The notes: generated by a model from the sequence alone, not told the origin. A stretch of DNA of 64,000 nt from Shewanella canadensis (GCF_003966225.1 NZ_RXNU01000017.1:1-64000), one strand, 5' to 3'. Shown: positions 16,505-26,542, numbered from the stretch's first letter. Numbers and translations: made by a program.

Positions 16505-18628
16505 TTAAAACTTAGCTTCCAATGCCAGGCCGAAGTGACGTCCTTCACCTACGGTGACATCTTTATGTGTACCACCGGCCAGATAGTCGACATCAAACAG
16601 GTTCTTGATATTCAGGCGAACACTCACATCACTGCCCATCACATCCATGCTATAGGCTGCGCCCATATCGAAACGCACGTAGCCATCTTTCGAGATAGTA
16701 TTGTCGGTATTAGCGAAACGCTCACCCACATAGATGGCACCGAAGTTTAGTGCTAAGTCATCGGTCATCTCATAACGAGTCCAGACGTTAGCCGACCACT
16801 CGGGTGCGTCAACTGGTGTCTTACCATTCAAGCTATTACTCTCTGGTCTCTGGTATTCGGCATCCAGATACATCATAGAACCCGTCAGGAACCACTTATC
16901 GCTCACCTGACCCTGTGCGCCCATCTCGAAACCTTTATGACGCTGCTCACCGGATTGAGTAGTAATGCTGGTTTTGCCATTGGGATTCGGTGTAATAAGG
17001 TCTTCAGTAACCGTGACATTTGACACCGTAATATCGAAAACTGCACCGGTTAACAGTAGGCTGCCGTCGAATAACTCCCACTTAGTACCAATCTCATACT
17101 GCTCACCATACTCAGGATCCAGGTTTGTACCATTGTTAACGTCATCTTCGTCATTAACGATTCCCTGAGGTGTGAAGCTCTTAGAGTAGTTAACGTAGAT
17201 GCTACCGTTTGATGCCGGCGAGTAGATAACACCAAACTTAGGCGAGACGGCATAGCTATTATTACCCGCCCCCTCTTTCTTCTGCTCGTCGTAACGAACG
17301 CCGGCAAGCACCTGCCACTCATCATTGATAGATATTAAATCCTGAATGTAGAAGCCATAATGCTTATATTCTGACGGCGTCCCAGGTGTTCCTTGGTGGT
17401 AATCGAGACCGGGATTATCAATGGGCTGACCAGGGATAACCGTGATTGAATCCCCCTTCACCTTTGTTTGCTGATAAAAATAATCCAACATATTTGCACC
17501 AAGCAGGAACTGATGATCTAACCCTCCGGTCGAGAAGTTACCTACAAAGTCGACATAACTAGTCTTATGTTGCCAATCGTCATAACGGTCGAAAGGCTTT
17601 ACCGTATAACCATTTGTAAATGGATCTTCTGCATATTGAGGCGATGAATCTAAACGTTGACGGTTAAACTGCTGATCGTTATAGCCCGCCTTCACCTTCC
17701 AGTCATCACTGATATGGTAAACAATATCAGCGCCCATATTGCTGATAGTATTGTCGGTAAAGGCCCAAGGCATATCCCAGATAATATCGCTACCACCGAT
17801 CAAGTCACCGCTGCTGTCTAACCAACCGCCAGTATCTATGCCGGTTTTGTCTTGGGTATGGTCATACTTAAGCGACAGTAGCAGGTCGTCGGTGATATCA
17901 AATTCAAGATTCAGGTAACCTAACCAGCGATCGCGTTCCTGATTAGAGCCATCCTGATACTCTCTCCAGTATTGTGTATCCTGCTTAACCAGCACAGTAC
18001 GGTAACGGATTGTCTGATCTTCATTCAGGCTGCCACCGGCATCCAACTGATAACGAGTCGAGCCATGCTCATCGGTATCGAAACCAAGTTCAAACATAGT
18101 GTCATAAGTCGGTTTCTTAGTGACCATGTTGATCAAACCACCGGGGCCGGATTGACCATACAACATACTCGATGGACCTTTGAGTACTTCCACCTGTTGC
18201 AGTGTTTCAATCGGCTGCACATAGTGAGACCACTGCTGCTGACCATTAATCAGATAACCGGAACCTGAAGACAGTTCGAAACCACGAATGTTAAACACCT
18301 GACGGTTCCACTTCTCACTACCACCGGTGACACTGGAGTCGTTCACTAAGACTTCAGAAAGGTTTGTTGCAAGCTGCTCATCGGTGACAAAATCGGGAAT
18401 GACTGTCACTGATTGTGGGGTATCCATAAGGCTGATATCGCCGCGCATCGCTCCCGAAGCACTACCGACCTTGTAATCATTGAAGTTACTACCAGTGATA
18501 CTAATGCGCTCAATATTAGCGATACCCGGCTCGCCAGTTTGCTGCTCGGCAATAGCCGGAATAGTGGCAAGTGCAGACAGAACTGCGACACTGATAGATG
18601 AAAACTTAAATGATCTCTTGAACGACAT
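16505..18628 (-). CDS. TonB-dependent siderophore receptor
   Basis: This is an outer-membrane gated channel, probably for a ferric siderophore. The start at 18628 (707 residues) is chosen because a GAGG site lies 7 nt upstream and the protein then opens with a signal peptide (cleavage near AIAEQ). The plug domain shows DTPQSVTVIP, FNIRGFE and VEVLKGPSSMLYGQSGPGG. A 22-strand barrel follows, ending in a terminal Phe (ALEAKF). It is of the FhuA/FoxA/FpvA type. A Fur box lies just upstream. The ligand is unknown, and no siderophore genes are next to it. Confidence 0.9.
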   Translation of the reverse strand: MSFKRSFKFSSISVAVLSALATIPAIAEQQTGEPGIANIERISITGSNFNDYKVGSASGAMRGDISLMDTPQSVTVIPDFVTDEQLATNLSEVLVNDSSVTGGSEKWNRQVFNIRGFELSSGSGYLINGQQQWSHYVQPIETLQQVEVLKGPSSMLYGQSGPGGLINMVTKKPTYDTMFELGFDTDEHGSTRYQLDAGGSLNEDQTIRYRTVLVKQDTQYWREYQDGSNQERDRWLGYLNLEFDITDDLLLSLKYDHTQDKTGIDTGGWLDSSGDLIGGSDIIWDMPWAFTDNTISNMGADIVYHISDDWKVKAGYNDQQFNRQRLDSSPQYAEDPFTNGYTVKPFDRYDDWQHKTSYVDFVGNFSTGGLDHQFLLGANMLDYFYQQTKVKGDSITVIPGQPIDNPGLDYHQGTPGTPSEYKHYGFYIQDLISINDEWQVLAGVRYDEQKKEGAGNNSYAVSPKFGVIYSPASNGSIYVNYSKSFTPQGIVNDEDDVNNGTNLDPEYGEQYEIGTKWELFDGSLLLTGAVFDITVSNVTVTEDLITPNPNGKTSITTQSGEQRHKGFEMGAQGQVSDKWFLTGSMMYLDAEYQRPESNSLNGKTPVDAPEWSANVWTRYEMTDDLALNFGAIYVGERFANTDNTISKDGYVRFDMGAAYSMDVMGSDVSVRLNIKNLFDVDYLAGGTHKDVTVGEGRHFGLALEAKF

Positions 18629-18671
18629 GGTCAACCTCAAAAATGGATACCAAACAAATGTTGGCTGCAAT

Positions 18672-18690
18672 ATAAATGAGAATCGTTTTT
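18672..18690 (-). promoter_or_regulatory. Candidate Fur box of the TonB receptor
   Basis: ATAAATGAGAATCGTTTTT matches 12 of 19 positions of the Fur consensus, including the central ATGA-AATC core. It lies about 45-60 bp before the chosen start, so iron repression is likely. Confidence 0.7.
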
Positions 18691-18813
18691 ATTTAAGTTT
18701 CTTTACGGAAATTTACAAAGGTAGGTGATCGAGTACTAACTTAACGAAATTATTAACTGAAAATCGAGATCTGATGACAATACTTCTGGCAGGGTTTTCT
18801 GCGTATTTAAAAC

Positions 18814-18839
18814 AAAAAAGCGACCCATTCGGGTCGCTT
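18814..18839 (-). terminator. Terminator of glmU
   Basis: AAGCGACCC and GGGTCGCTT form a perfect 9-bp stem with a 4-nt loop. On the minus strand it is followed by six T. It lies about 20 bp after the glmU stop. Confidence 0.85.
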
Positions 18840-18857
18840 CGCTTAATCTGTCAGGGC

Positions 18858-20225
18858 TTAACTTTTAGGTTTCTTAACCGGTCTGGCCCAGCCACTCAGG
18901 TGACGCTGTTTAACCCGGGTGATAACCAGCTCACCTTCAGCTACATTACTTGTGATGGTAGAACCGGCACCGAGTGTCGCCCCCTTACCGATAGTCACAG
19001 GAGCCACAAGTTGAGTATCGCTGCCGACAAATACATTATCTTCAATCACAGTCAAGTGTTTATTAGCACCATCATAGTTACAAGTAATAGTACCCGCACC
19101 AATATTCACTCCGGAACCTATCTGCGCATCGCCAATATAGGCAAGATGGCCCGCCTTTGAACCCTCACCTAACACGGCTTTCTTCATCTCGACGAAGTTA
19201 CCTATGTGAGCATCACGCTTTAGTTCCGCCCCCGGACGAAGACGTGCAAATGGGCCTGCGCTTGCCTCGATACCGACCTTGGCATTCTCAACGATAGAGT
19301 AAGGCTTAATCTCAGCATTATCACCGATCTCACAATCCATAAGGATAGCACCTGCACCAATAGTCACGTTATTTCCTATTGTGACCTTACCCTGAATGAT
19401 GACGTTTACATCTATCATCACATCCATGCCAACGGTGACATCACCGCGAATATCCAACCTTGCAGGATCTCTGAGATTGGCGCCTTCGAGCATAAGTTTT
19501 TCTGCGGCGCGAGCCTGATAAGCACGTTCTAGTTGAGCCAACTGAACCCGGTTGTTAGCCCCCTCAACTTCAATAGCCGACTCAGGTTGAGCCGTAGTGA
19601 TCTCAATACCATCTTTATGGGCCATGGCAACGATATCGGTAAGGTAATATTCACCTTGAGCATTATCTGACGATAACTGACCAAGCCAGGCTTTAAGCTG
19701 CTTACCTGGTGCGGCCATTATGCCTGTGTTGATCTCATTGATAGCCAACTGTTCTGCACTGGCATCTTTCTGCTCGACGATACCAACAACTTTACCTGCC
19801 TCACGCTCTATGCGCCCATAACCCGTTGGGTTAGGCAGGTTAACCGTAAGAATAGCCAGACCATTACCTTCACGGGCAGCAAGAAGTGCATCGAGTGTAG
19901 ATGCCTGGATAAGCGGAACGTCACCGTAAAGAATAAGCACAGTATCGTCATCAGCAATATTTGAATTAGCCTGAGCCACCGCGTGACCCGTACCCAACTG
20001 TTCGGCCTGCAGCACCCAATTTAGTTGCTGCTCACCTAACACACTCTGCAGCTTCTCAGCCCCATAACCATACACCAACTGAATCGCATCACTCCCAACA
20101 CAGTGGGCAGTATCGATAACATGCTGAACCATGCTCTTATGTGCGATAGGGTGTAAAACTTTAGGTAGATCTGAGCGCATGCGGGTTCCCTTGCCTGCGG
20201 CCAAAATCACTACGTTCAATGCCAT
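18858..20225 (-). CDS. glmU: Bifunctional N-acetylglucosamine-1-P uridyltransferase / glucosamine-1-P acetyltransferase
   Basis: GlmU makes UDP-GlcNAc by acetylating glucosamine-1-phosphate and then transferring UMP. The 455-residue protein has the nucleotidyltransferase signature LAAGKGTRMRSDLPKVLH at the N-terminus. From about residue 250 it has hexapeptide left-handed beta-helix repeats, with GPFARLRPGAEL and NYDGANKHLT of the acetyltransferase site. Length is normal. It works in the same pathway as glmS, about 3.4 kb away. Confidence 0.97.
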   Translation of the reverse strand: MALNVVILAAGKGTRMRSDLPKVLHPIAHKSMVQHVIDTAHCVGSDAIQLVYGYGAEKLQSVLGEQQLNWVLQAEQLGTGHAVAQANSNIADDDTVLILYGDVPLIQASTLDALLAAREGNGLAILTVNLPNPTGYGRIEREAGKVVGIVEQKDASAEQLAINEINTGIMAAPGKQLKAWLGQLSSDNAQGEYYLTDIVAMAHKDGIEITTAQPESAIEVEGANNRVQLAQLERAYQARAAEKLMLEGANLRDPARLDIRGDVTVGMDVMIDVNVIIQGKVTIGNNVTIGAGAILMDCEIGDNAEIKPYSIVENAKVGIEASAGPFARLRPGAELKRDAHIGNFVEMKKAVLGEGSKAGHLAYIGDAQIGSGVNIGAGTITCNYDGANKHLTVIEDNVFVGSDTQLVAPVTIGKGATLGAGSTITSNVAEGELVITRVKQRHLSGWARPVKKPKS

Positions 20226-20764
20226 GGAGTTATCCTTGAGCTAAAAGCTGATGAAATTCGATGAAGAGGTCTAATTTGTGCGCTGATTTTAACGGAAAAG
20301 CGAAGAAGATAGAAGGCAAAGACGACGGCTACGCCTGATTGGCGCTTGCAAGCAAGCTGATGGACGCCAACGAGTTGGCTAATAGAAGATAGAGTGCAAA
20401 GATGACGGCTGCGCCTTATCGACGCTTGCAAGCAAGCTGGTAGACGCCAACGAGTTGGCTAATAGAAGATAGAAGGCAAAGACGACGGCTACGCCTGATT
20501 GACGCTTGCAAGCAAGCTGGTGGACACCAACAAGTTGGCTAATGGCTTTTTACTTACAGTGAGCGAAGCGAACATCCTTATAGCGAAGCGTCTTACAGGG
20601 CAAAGCCCGTCCCTACAGCTTGCGCAGCAAGCGTCCTTCTTTAAAAAACAACGTAAATTTCTACCCATCCATGGCCTTTCCGTTATACAGAAGTACATAA
20701 GTGTTCTGACCTCCAAGGACGGAGGGAATGCCCATAAATGTCTGGAACATTTTTGGCCAGACAC
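20226..20764. other. Gene-free spacer between glmU and the atp terminator
   Basis: This 540-bp stretch contains three 80-bp tandem repeats (20304-20543) and then GC-rich short palindromic sequence (20560-20640, with GGGCAAAGCCC and CTTGCGCAGCAAG). Open frames on both strands run across the repeats and are not credible genes. No RNA gene was recognised. Confidence 0.6.
20304..20543. repeat. Three tandem 80-bp repeats
   Basis: Copies start at 20304, 20384 and 20464, each beginning AGAAGATAGA and ending GTTGGCTAAT. Copies differ at a handful of positions. Each contains the palindrome-rich stretch CGCTTGCAAGCAAGCT, which could form a hairpin. The period of exactly 80 bp and the high identity suggest recent amplification. 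Confidence 0.9.
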
Positions 20765-20800
20765 AAAAAAGGCGACCATCTTTCGATGCTCGCCTTTTTT
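20765..20800 (-). terminator. Terminator of the atp operon
   Basis: AAAAAAGGCGA-C-CATC pairs with GATG-C-TCGCCTTTTTT around a TTTC loop with one internal mismatch. On the minus strand it ends in a T run. It lies 16 bp after the atpC stop. Confidence 0.9.
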
Positions 20801-20815
20801 CATCAAACAATAACC

Positions 20816-21244
20816 TTATCTGGCAATGTTTTTCTTGATGGTTTCGACAACGCGTAATTGAGCGATAGCTTGAGCTAACTCAATTGCTGCTGCTGCGTAG
20901 TTAAAGTCAGCGCCCGCATCTGCCAAGGCAGATTCTGCACGACGTTTAGCTTCTACAGCTGCTTGCTCGTCAATCTCATCGGCACGCAATACGACGTCAG
21001 CCAATACTGAAACAGAAAAAGGTTGAACTTCCAGGATACCACCCGAAAGATAAAACACCTCTTCACTTCCATCTTGCTTGACGATGCGTGCCATGCCAGG
21101 TTTGATATGTGTCAGTAGTGGCGCGTGACCAGGCATAACACCTAGATCACCTTCTGAACCGGTTACTTGTAGGTGTGCTACAAGGCCTGAATATATGCGA
21201 CTTTCTGCACTTACTATATCAAGTTGTACTGTCATGGCTGCCAT
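20816..21244 (-). CDS. atpC: ATP synthase F1 subunit epsilon
   Basis: Epsilon is part of the central stalk and inhibits wasteful ATP hydrolysis. The 142-residue protein has the N-terminal beta-sandwich (VTGSEGDLGVMPGHAPLLT) and a C-terminal helical hairpin (about 90-140). It is the last gene of the atp operon and is followed at once by a terminator. The ATG at 21244 has GGAG 5 nt upstream; a second ATG at 21235 is possible. Confidence 0.96.
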   Translation of the reverse strand: MAAMTVQLDIVSAESRIYSGLVAHLQVTGSEGDLGVMPGHAPLLTHIKPGMARIVKQDGSEEVFYLSGGILEVQPFSVSVLADVVLRADEIDEQAAVEAKRRAESALADAGADFNYAAAAIELAQAIAQLRVVETIKKNIAR

Positions 21245-21290
21245 CCGTTCTCCTTTAAACTATTACTCTACATAACTGCAGAATACTTAG

Positions 21291-22667
21291 TTATTTTTTG
21301 TTAGCTTTCTCAACGGCTTCGTCGATAGAACCAACCATGTAGAACGCTTGCTCTGGAAGGTGATCGAACTCACCATCTAGAATACCCTTAAAGCCACGAA
21401 TGGTGTCTTTAAGAGAAACGTACTTACCTGGAGAACCGGTGAATACTTCTGCAACGAAGAAAGGCTGTGAAAGATATTTTTCAATCTTACGAGCACGGAA
21501 TACAGTTGTCTTATCTTCATCAGATAATTCATCCATACCAAGTATCGCAATAATATCTTTAAGCTCTTTATAGCGTTGTAGCTGAGTCTGTACACCTGTA
21601 GCAACATCATAATGCTCTTGGCCAACAACCTGTGGATCCAGCTGACGTGAAGTCGAATCCAATGGGTCAACCGCTGGGTAGATACCCAGAGAAGCAATGT
21701 TACGTGACAATACAACAGTCGCATCTAAGTGAGCGAAGGTTGTTGCTGGTGACGGATCCGTTAAGTCATCCGCAGGTACGTATACGGCTTGAACAGAGGT
21801 AATAGACCCTGTCTTAGTCGATGTAATACGCTCCTGAAGTACACCCATCTCTTCAGCCAATGTTGGCTGGTAACCTACTGCTGATGGCATACGGCCTAGC
21901 AGTGCAGATACTTCAGTACCCGCCAAGGTGTAACGATAGATGTTATCAACGAAGAAAAGAACATCTTTACCTTCGTCACGGAACTTCTCGGCCATAGTCA
22001 GACCAGTCAGTGCCACACGTAGACGGTTTCCTGGAGGCTCGTTCATCTGACCATATACCATGGCCACTTTATCGAGAACGCCAGAATCTTCCATCTCGTA
22101 GTAGAAATCGTTACCCTCACGAGTACGCTCACCTACACCGGCAAAAACTGATAAACCAGAGTGTGCTTTTGCGATGTTGTTAATAAGTTCCATCATGTTG
22201 ACGGTCTTACCAACACCAGCACCACCAAACAGACCAACTTTACCACCCTTAGCGAATGGACATACAAGGTCAATAACCTTGATACCAGTCTCTAAAAGTT
22301 CAGTGGAGCTTGACTGATCTTCATATGAAGGAGCTTCACGGTGGATCACATAGCGATCTTCTTCACCGATAGGACCCGCTTCATCCACTGGCTCACCCAA
22401 TACGTTCATAATACGGCCAAGGGTTTTTTCCCCAACCGGAACAGTAATTGGTGATCCAGAGTTAACAACCTCAAGGCCACGACGCAGACCATCTGAAGAA
22501 CCCATAGCGATGGTACGAACTACACCACCACCTAGTTGCTGCTGAACTTCCAGCACCAAGCCTTCACTTTTGATCTCTAGAGCGTCATATACCTGAGGTA
22601 CGGCATCATGTGGAAACTCAACGTCCACAACCGCGCCAATTACTTGGACAACAGTACCTGTGCTCAT
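21291..22667 (-). CDS. atpD: ATP synthase F1 subunit beta
   Basis: Beta carries the catalytic sites for ATP synthesis. The 458-residue protein has Walker A GGAGVGKT, GERTREGNDFY with the catalytic Glu, and the family signature region with PSAVGYQPTLAEEMG. Length and order are normal. It is part of the atpIBEFHAGDC operon. Confidence 0.98.
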   Translation of the reverse strand: MSTGTVVQVIGAVVDVEFPHDAVPQVYDALEIKSEGLVLEVQQQLGGGVVRTIAMGSSDGLRRGLEVVNSGSPITVPVGEKTLGRIMNVLGEPVDEAGPIGEEDRYVIHREAPSYEDQSSSTELLETGIKVIDLVCPFAKGGKVGLFGGAGVGKTVNMMELINNIAKAHSGLSVFAGVGERTREGNDFYYEMEDSGVLDKVAMVYGQMNEPPGNRLRVALTGLTMAEKFRDEGKDVLFFVDNIYRYTLAGTEVSALLGRMPSAVGYQPTLAEEMGVLQERITSTKTGSITSVQAVYVPADDLTDPSPATTFAHLDATVVLSRNIASLGIYPAVDPLDSTSRQLDPQVVGQEHYDVATGVQTQLQRYKELKDIIAILGMDELSDEDKTTVFRARKIEKYLSQPFFVAEVFTGSPGKYVSLKDTIRGFKGILDGEFDHLPEQAFYMVGSIDEAVEKANKK

Positions 22668-22702
22668 GATTAATCCTCTAAAACTTGTATTCGTTACCTA
22701 AC

Positions 22703-23563
22703 CTAAACCGCTGCAGCGCCTGCAACAATTTCCGAAAGTTCCTGCGTAATCGCAGCCTGACGGGCCTTGTTATAAACTAACTGCAAGTCATTAATAAGAT
22801 CACCAGCGTTGTCAGTTGCAGATTTCATAGCAACCATACGGGCGGCTTGCTCAGATGCAAGATTCTCAACAACACCTTGGTAAACCTGCGACTCCACATA
22901 ACGTACCAGTAAAGTTTCCAAAAGTTCTTTTGGATCTGGCTCGTATAGGTAGTCCCAGTGATGAGAAACCTCATCAACCTCAGACTTAGGCAACGGTAGC
23001 AGCTGTTCGATCACTGGAGTCTGACTCATAGTATTCACAAATCTGTTGAATACTACATACAGACGATCCAATTTACCTTCGTTGTATGCTTGTAGCATGA
23101 CCCGTACTGTTCCGATCAAGTCAGCGAGCTTTGGAGCATCACCTAAACCTGAAGCGTATGCAGATACCTGTCCGCCGAAGCTATTGAAGAACTGTACACT
23201 GCGAGCACCAATGGGGCAGAATTCAACTTCTACGCCTTGCTCTCGCTGGCTCTTCACGTCTGCGACAACCTTTTTGAAAAGGTTGACGTTCAGACCACCA
23301 CAAAGACCACGGTCGGTTGATACAACAATGTAACCAACCCGCTTGGCCTCTCTCACCTCTAAATAGGGGTGCTTATACTCGAGAGAACCTTGCGCCACGT
23401 GACCGATCACCTTACGCATATTTTCTGCATATGGACGACTAGCTGCCATGCGATCTTGTGCTTTACGCATTTTACTCGCGGCAACCATTTCCATAGCAGA
23501 CGTGATCTTCTGAGTGTTTTTAACACTCGCGATCTTGGTTTTAATCTCTTTAGCGTTGGCCAT
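22703..23563 (-). CDS. atpG: ATP synthase F1 subunit gamma
   Basis: Gamma is the rotating shaft of F1. The 286-residue protein has long N- and C-terminal helices: KIASVKNTQKITSAMEMVAASKM at the start, and the conserved NARQAAITQELSEIV-type end (here NKARQAAITQELSEIV). STDRGLCGGLN is also present. It lies between atpA and atpD, as in other Proteobacteria. Confidence 0.97.
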   Translation of the reverse strand: MANAKEIKTKIASVKNTQKITSAMEMVAASKMRKAQDRMAASRPYAENMRKVIGHVAQGSLEYKHPYLEVREAKRVGYIVVSTDRGLCGGLNVNLFKKVVADVKSQREQGVEVEFCPIGARSVQFFNSFGGQVSAYASGLGDAPKLADLIGTVRVMLQAYNEGKLDRLYVVFNRFVNTMSQTPVIEQLLPLPKSEVDEVSHHWDYLYEPDPKELLETLLVRYVESQVYQGVVENLASEQAARMVAMKSATDNAGDLINDLQLVYNKARQAAITQELSEIVAGAAAV

Positions 23564-23610
23564 CTTAACTCTCCAATCTGGACCTGAGGCGCCTTACGAC
23601 ACCTCTGTTT

Positions 23611-25152
23611 TTACCAGGTTTGAGTTTCAACGAACTTATCGAGACTGGCCTTCAACTCACCTTCGATATCGGCATTGTAGCTACCAGTATCGTTGATGGT
23701 CTTCATAAGCTCAGCATGCTCGCTGTTCATGAAAGAGAGCAGAGACGCTTCGAAATCACCGATTTTAGCTAGCTCAATACTTTTTAAGTAACCTTTTTCA
23801 GCTGCAAAAAGAGACACAGACTGATCGGCAATACTCATAGGAGCATATTGCTTTTGCTTCATTAGTTCGGTAACACGCTCACCATGCTCAAGCTGAGCAC
23901 GAGTTGCATCATCTAAGTCAGATGCAAACTGTGAGAACGCTGCAAGCTCTCGATACTGTGCTAGTGCGGTACGAATACCACCAGACAGTTTCTTGATGAT
24001 CTTAGTCTGCGCTGCACCACCAACACGAGAAACAGAAATACCAGGGTTAACAGCAGGACGTAGTCCAGAGTTAAATAGGTCAGTTTCAAGGAAGATCTGA
24101 CCATCGGTAATCGAAATTACGTTAGTCGGTACGAAAGCAGAAACATCACCCGCTTGAGTTTCAATAATCGGTAGAGCAGTCAAAGAACCAGTTCGGCCTT
24201 TAACTTCACCTTTAGTGAACTTCTCAACATACTCAGCGTTAACACGTGAAGCACGTTCTAACAGACGAGAGTGAAGATAGAATACATCACCTGGGTATGC
24301 TTCACGTCCTGGTGGACGTTTTAGCAACAATGAAATCTGACGGTAAGCAACTGCTTGCTTAGACAGATCATCATAGACAATAAGTGAATCTTCACCGCGG
24401 TCGCGGAAGTACTCACCCATTGAACAGCCAGAGTATGGAGCCAAGTATTGTAGTGCAGCAGCTTCAGAAGCTGTAGCAACAACAACAATGGTGTTCGCCA
24501 AAGCGCCGTGCTCATCAAGCTTACGTACCACGTTAGCGATTGTAGAAGCTTTTTGCCCTACAGCTACGTATACACATTTAATGCCTGAATCTTTTTGATT
24601 GATAATTGCATCGATCGCCAAAGCGGTCTTACCGATTTGACGGTCACCAATGATCAATTCGCGCTGTCCACGACCGATAGGGATCATAGAGTCAACAGCT
24701 TTATAACCAGTTTGCACTGGTTGATCTACTGACTTACGCTCAATAACGCCTGGTGCGATTACTTCAACAGGTGAGAAACCATCGTGTTCGATAGGTCCTT
24801 TACCATCAATTGGTTCACCCAATGTGTTGACAACACGTCCTAATAGACCGTTACCAACAGGGACTTCCAAAATACGGCCTGTTGTTTTTACTTTGTCGCC
24901 TTCTGCCAAAGTGGCATAAGGGCCCATTACTACGGCACCGACAGAATCACGTTCTAAGTTCAACGCGATTGCAAAACGGTTACCAGGCAGCTCGATCATT
25001 TCACCTTGCATCACATCGGCTAGGCCGTGGATGCGGATGATGCCGTCACTAACTGCAACGATAGTACCTTCGTTGCGAGTTTCACTAACGACTTCGAACT
25101 GCTCGATCCGCTGTTTAATCAGATCGCTGATTTCAGTGGAATTCAGTTGCAT
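23611..25152 (-). CDS. atpA: ATP synthase F1 subunit alpha
   Basis: Alpha holds the non-catalytic nucleotide sites of F1. The 513-residue protein has Walker A GDRQIGKT; most homologues read GDRQTGKT, so the Thr to Ile change is unusual but leaves GxxxxGKT intact. The sequence PAVNPGISVSRVGGAAQ is the family signature. The ATG at 25152 has a GGGAG ribosome site; an in-frame TTG two codons earlier is less likely. Confidence 0.97.
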   Translation of the reverse strand: MQLNSTEISDLIKQRIEQFEVVSETRNEGTIVAVSDGIIRIHGLADVMQGEMIELPGNRFAIALNLERDSVGAVVMGPYATLAEGDKVKTTGRILEVPVGNGLLGRVVNTLGEPIDGKGPIEHDGFSPVEVIAPGVIERKSVDQPVQTGYKAVDSMIPIGRGQRELIIGDRQIGKTALAIDAIINQKDSGIKCVYVAVGQKASTIANVVRKLDEHGALANTIVVVATASEAAALQYLAPYSGCSMGEYFRDRGEDSLIVYDDLSKQAVAYRQISLLLKRPPGREAYPGDVFYLHSRLLERASRVNAEYVEKFTKGEVKGRTGSLTALPIIETQAGDVSAFVPTNVISITDGQIFLETDLFNSGLRPAVNPGISVSRVGGAAQTKIIKKLSGGIRTALAQYRELAAFSQFASDLDDATRAQLEHGERVTELMKQKQYAPMSIADQSVSLFAAEKGYLKSIELAKIGDFEASLLSFMNSEHAELMKTINDTGSYNADIEGELKASLDKFVETQTW

Positions 25153-25166
25153 GCTCAAACTCCCAA

Positions 25167-25700
25167 TTACGATTGCAGAGTATCAGACAGACGCGAAATT
25201 TTTCCGCGGACCGAGCCATCTATGACTAAGTCACCTGCCGTGATAATTAAACCAGCTATCAGGCTGGCATCTATGCTGCAATTCAGCTTAACTTTGCGTG
25301 CGAGACGTTTCTCTAAAGAAACACTAATTTCCTGTTGCTGCTCTGAAGTAAGCTCAACAGCTGAAACTACATTAGCTTCAATCTCTTTTGCCCACTCATT
25401 GCATAGCTCAACAAATTGTTGAGACACAGCAGGTAGTACTTCTAAACGACCGTTTTCAGCCATTACCTTTAACAGATTTTGACCTTGCTCATTGACCTGC
25501 TCACCACAAACTCCAATAAAGAGTTCGGCAAGCTTATTGCTGGCTAATCCGCCGGCAAGCAGTGGCTTAATGGTTTCGTTTTCACTTACCATAGCCGCGA
25601 AGTTCAGCATCTCTGCCCAACTATCAACTGCATTGTTTTCAATAGCAAAATCAAACGCTGCCTTTGCGTAAGGACGAGCGATGGTGGTTATTTCAGCCAT
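25167..25700 (-). CDS. atpH: ATP synthase F1 subunit delta
   Basis: Delta links the F1 head to the peripheral b-subunit stalk. The 177-residue protein is helical at the N-terminus (IARPYAKAAFDFA, the family's start) and ends with the conserved LIAGLIITAGDLVIDGSVRGKI segment. It lies between atpF and atpA. Confidence 0.96.
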   Translation of the reverse strand: MAEITTIARPYAKAAFDFAIENNAVDSWAEMLNFAAMVSENETIKPLLAGGLASNKLAELFIGVCGEQVNEQGQNLLKVMAENGRLEVLPAVSQQFVELCNEWAKEIEANVVSAVELTSEQQQEISVSLEKRLARKVKLNCSIDASLIAGLIITAGDLVIDGSVRGKISRLSDTLQS

Positions 25701-25716
25701 AACTCAAACTCCTTAT

Positions 25717-26187
25717 TTAAAGTTCAGCAACAAGTTTATTAACTATGTCACTGTGGGCGGCTTCATCAATCGAACGCTCAAGAATCTTCTCAGCACCATA
25801 AATGGCAAGAGTAGCAACTTGCTTACGCAAGTCTTCTTTAACGCGATTACGTTCAGCTTCAATTTCTGCTTGACCCTGAGCGATAATTTTAGCGCGCTCA
25901 GCATCTGCTTCGGCTTTTGCTTCATCGACGATCTGAGCTTTGCGTTTGTTCGCTTGCTCAATGATCTCGTTAGCAGTAGCTTTGGCGTCTTTTAGTTGGT
26001 CAGTTGCTTTCGACTGAGCCAACTCCAGGTCTTTTACGGCACGGTCAGCGTCAGCTAGACCGTCGGCAATCCTTTTTTGACGCTCTTCGATGGCATTCAT
26101 CAAAGGGGGCCAAACAAACTTCATGCAGAACCACACGAAGATAATAAAGGCAACCGTCTGACCGAGTAGGGTAGCGTTGATATTCAC
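25717..26187 (-). CDS. atpF: ATP synthase F0 subunit b
   Basis: Subunit b forms the peripheral stalk as a dimer. The 156-residue protein has one N-terminal membrane helix (about 5-25, LLGQTVAFIIFVWFCMKFVWP) followed by a long charged, Ala-rich coiled coil. Length is as in Escherichia coli (156). It sits between atpE and atpH. Confidence 0.96.
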   Translation of the reverse strand: MNINATLLGQTVAFIIFVWFCMKFVWPPLMNAIEERQKRIADGLADADRAVKDLELAQSKATDQLKDAKATANEIIEQANKRKAQIVDEAKAEADAERAKIIAQGQAEIEAERNRVKEDLRKQVATLAIYGAEKILERSIDEAAHSDIVNKLVAEL

Positions 26188-26224
26188 AACAGCCTCCTAT
26201 TTAAATTAAAGACAGAAGCGTTTA

Positions 26225-26476
26225 TTACAGCATTGCACCTAGTGGATTGGTGAAAAGCATGAATAATGCAATACCAACACCGATCATAGTTACCGCATCA
26301 AGAAGACCAGCAACGATGAACATTTTAACTTGTAGCATAGGAGCCATTTCTGGTTGACGCGCAGCGCCTTCCAAGAACTTACCACCTAGCAGGCCAAAAC
26401 CGATAGCGGTACCTAGTGCACCCATACCAATTAGCAGAGCAACAGCAATAGCTGTCATGCCTAGAACAGTTTCCAT
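26225..26476 (-). CDS. atpE: ATP synthase F0 subunit c
   Basis: Subunit c forms the proton-driven rotor ring. The 83-residue protein is a two-helix hairpin with the ARQPE loop (39-43) and the proton-carrying Asp60 in GLLDAVTM. The residues around Asp60 suggest proton rather than sodium coupling. The ATG at 26476 with GGAGAT upstream is preferred to a TTG four codons earlier. Confidence 0.97.
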
Positions 26477-26542
26477 CTCTATCTCCAAATATTCTAAATC
26501 TAGTTAGTTTTTGATTTAGCTAAAAAATTTCTTCAGCAATTC

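Noticed and set aside
20304..20543. CRISPR array
   Set aside because: The 80-bp units are contiguous and nearly identical with no unique spacers, and no cas genes are present.
20489..20813. Open frames on both strands across the 80-bp repeats and the atp terminator
   Set aside because: They run through tandem repeats and a terminator, overlap each other, and show no protein-like features.
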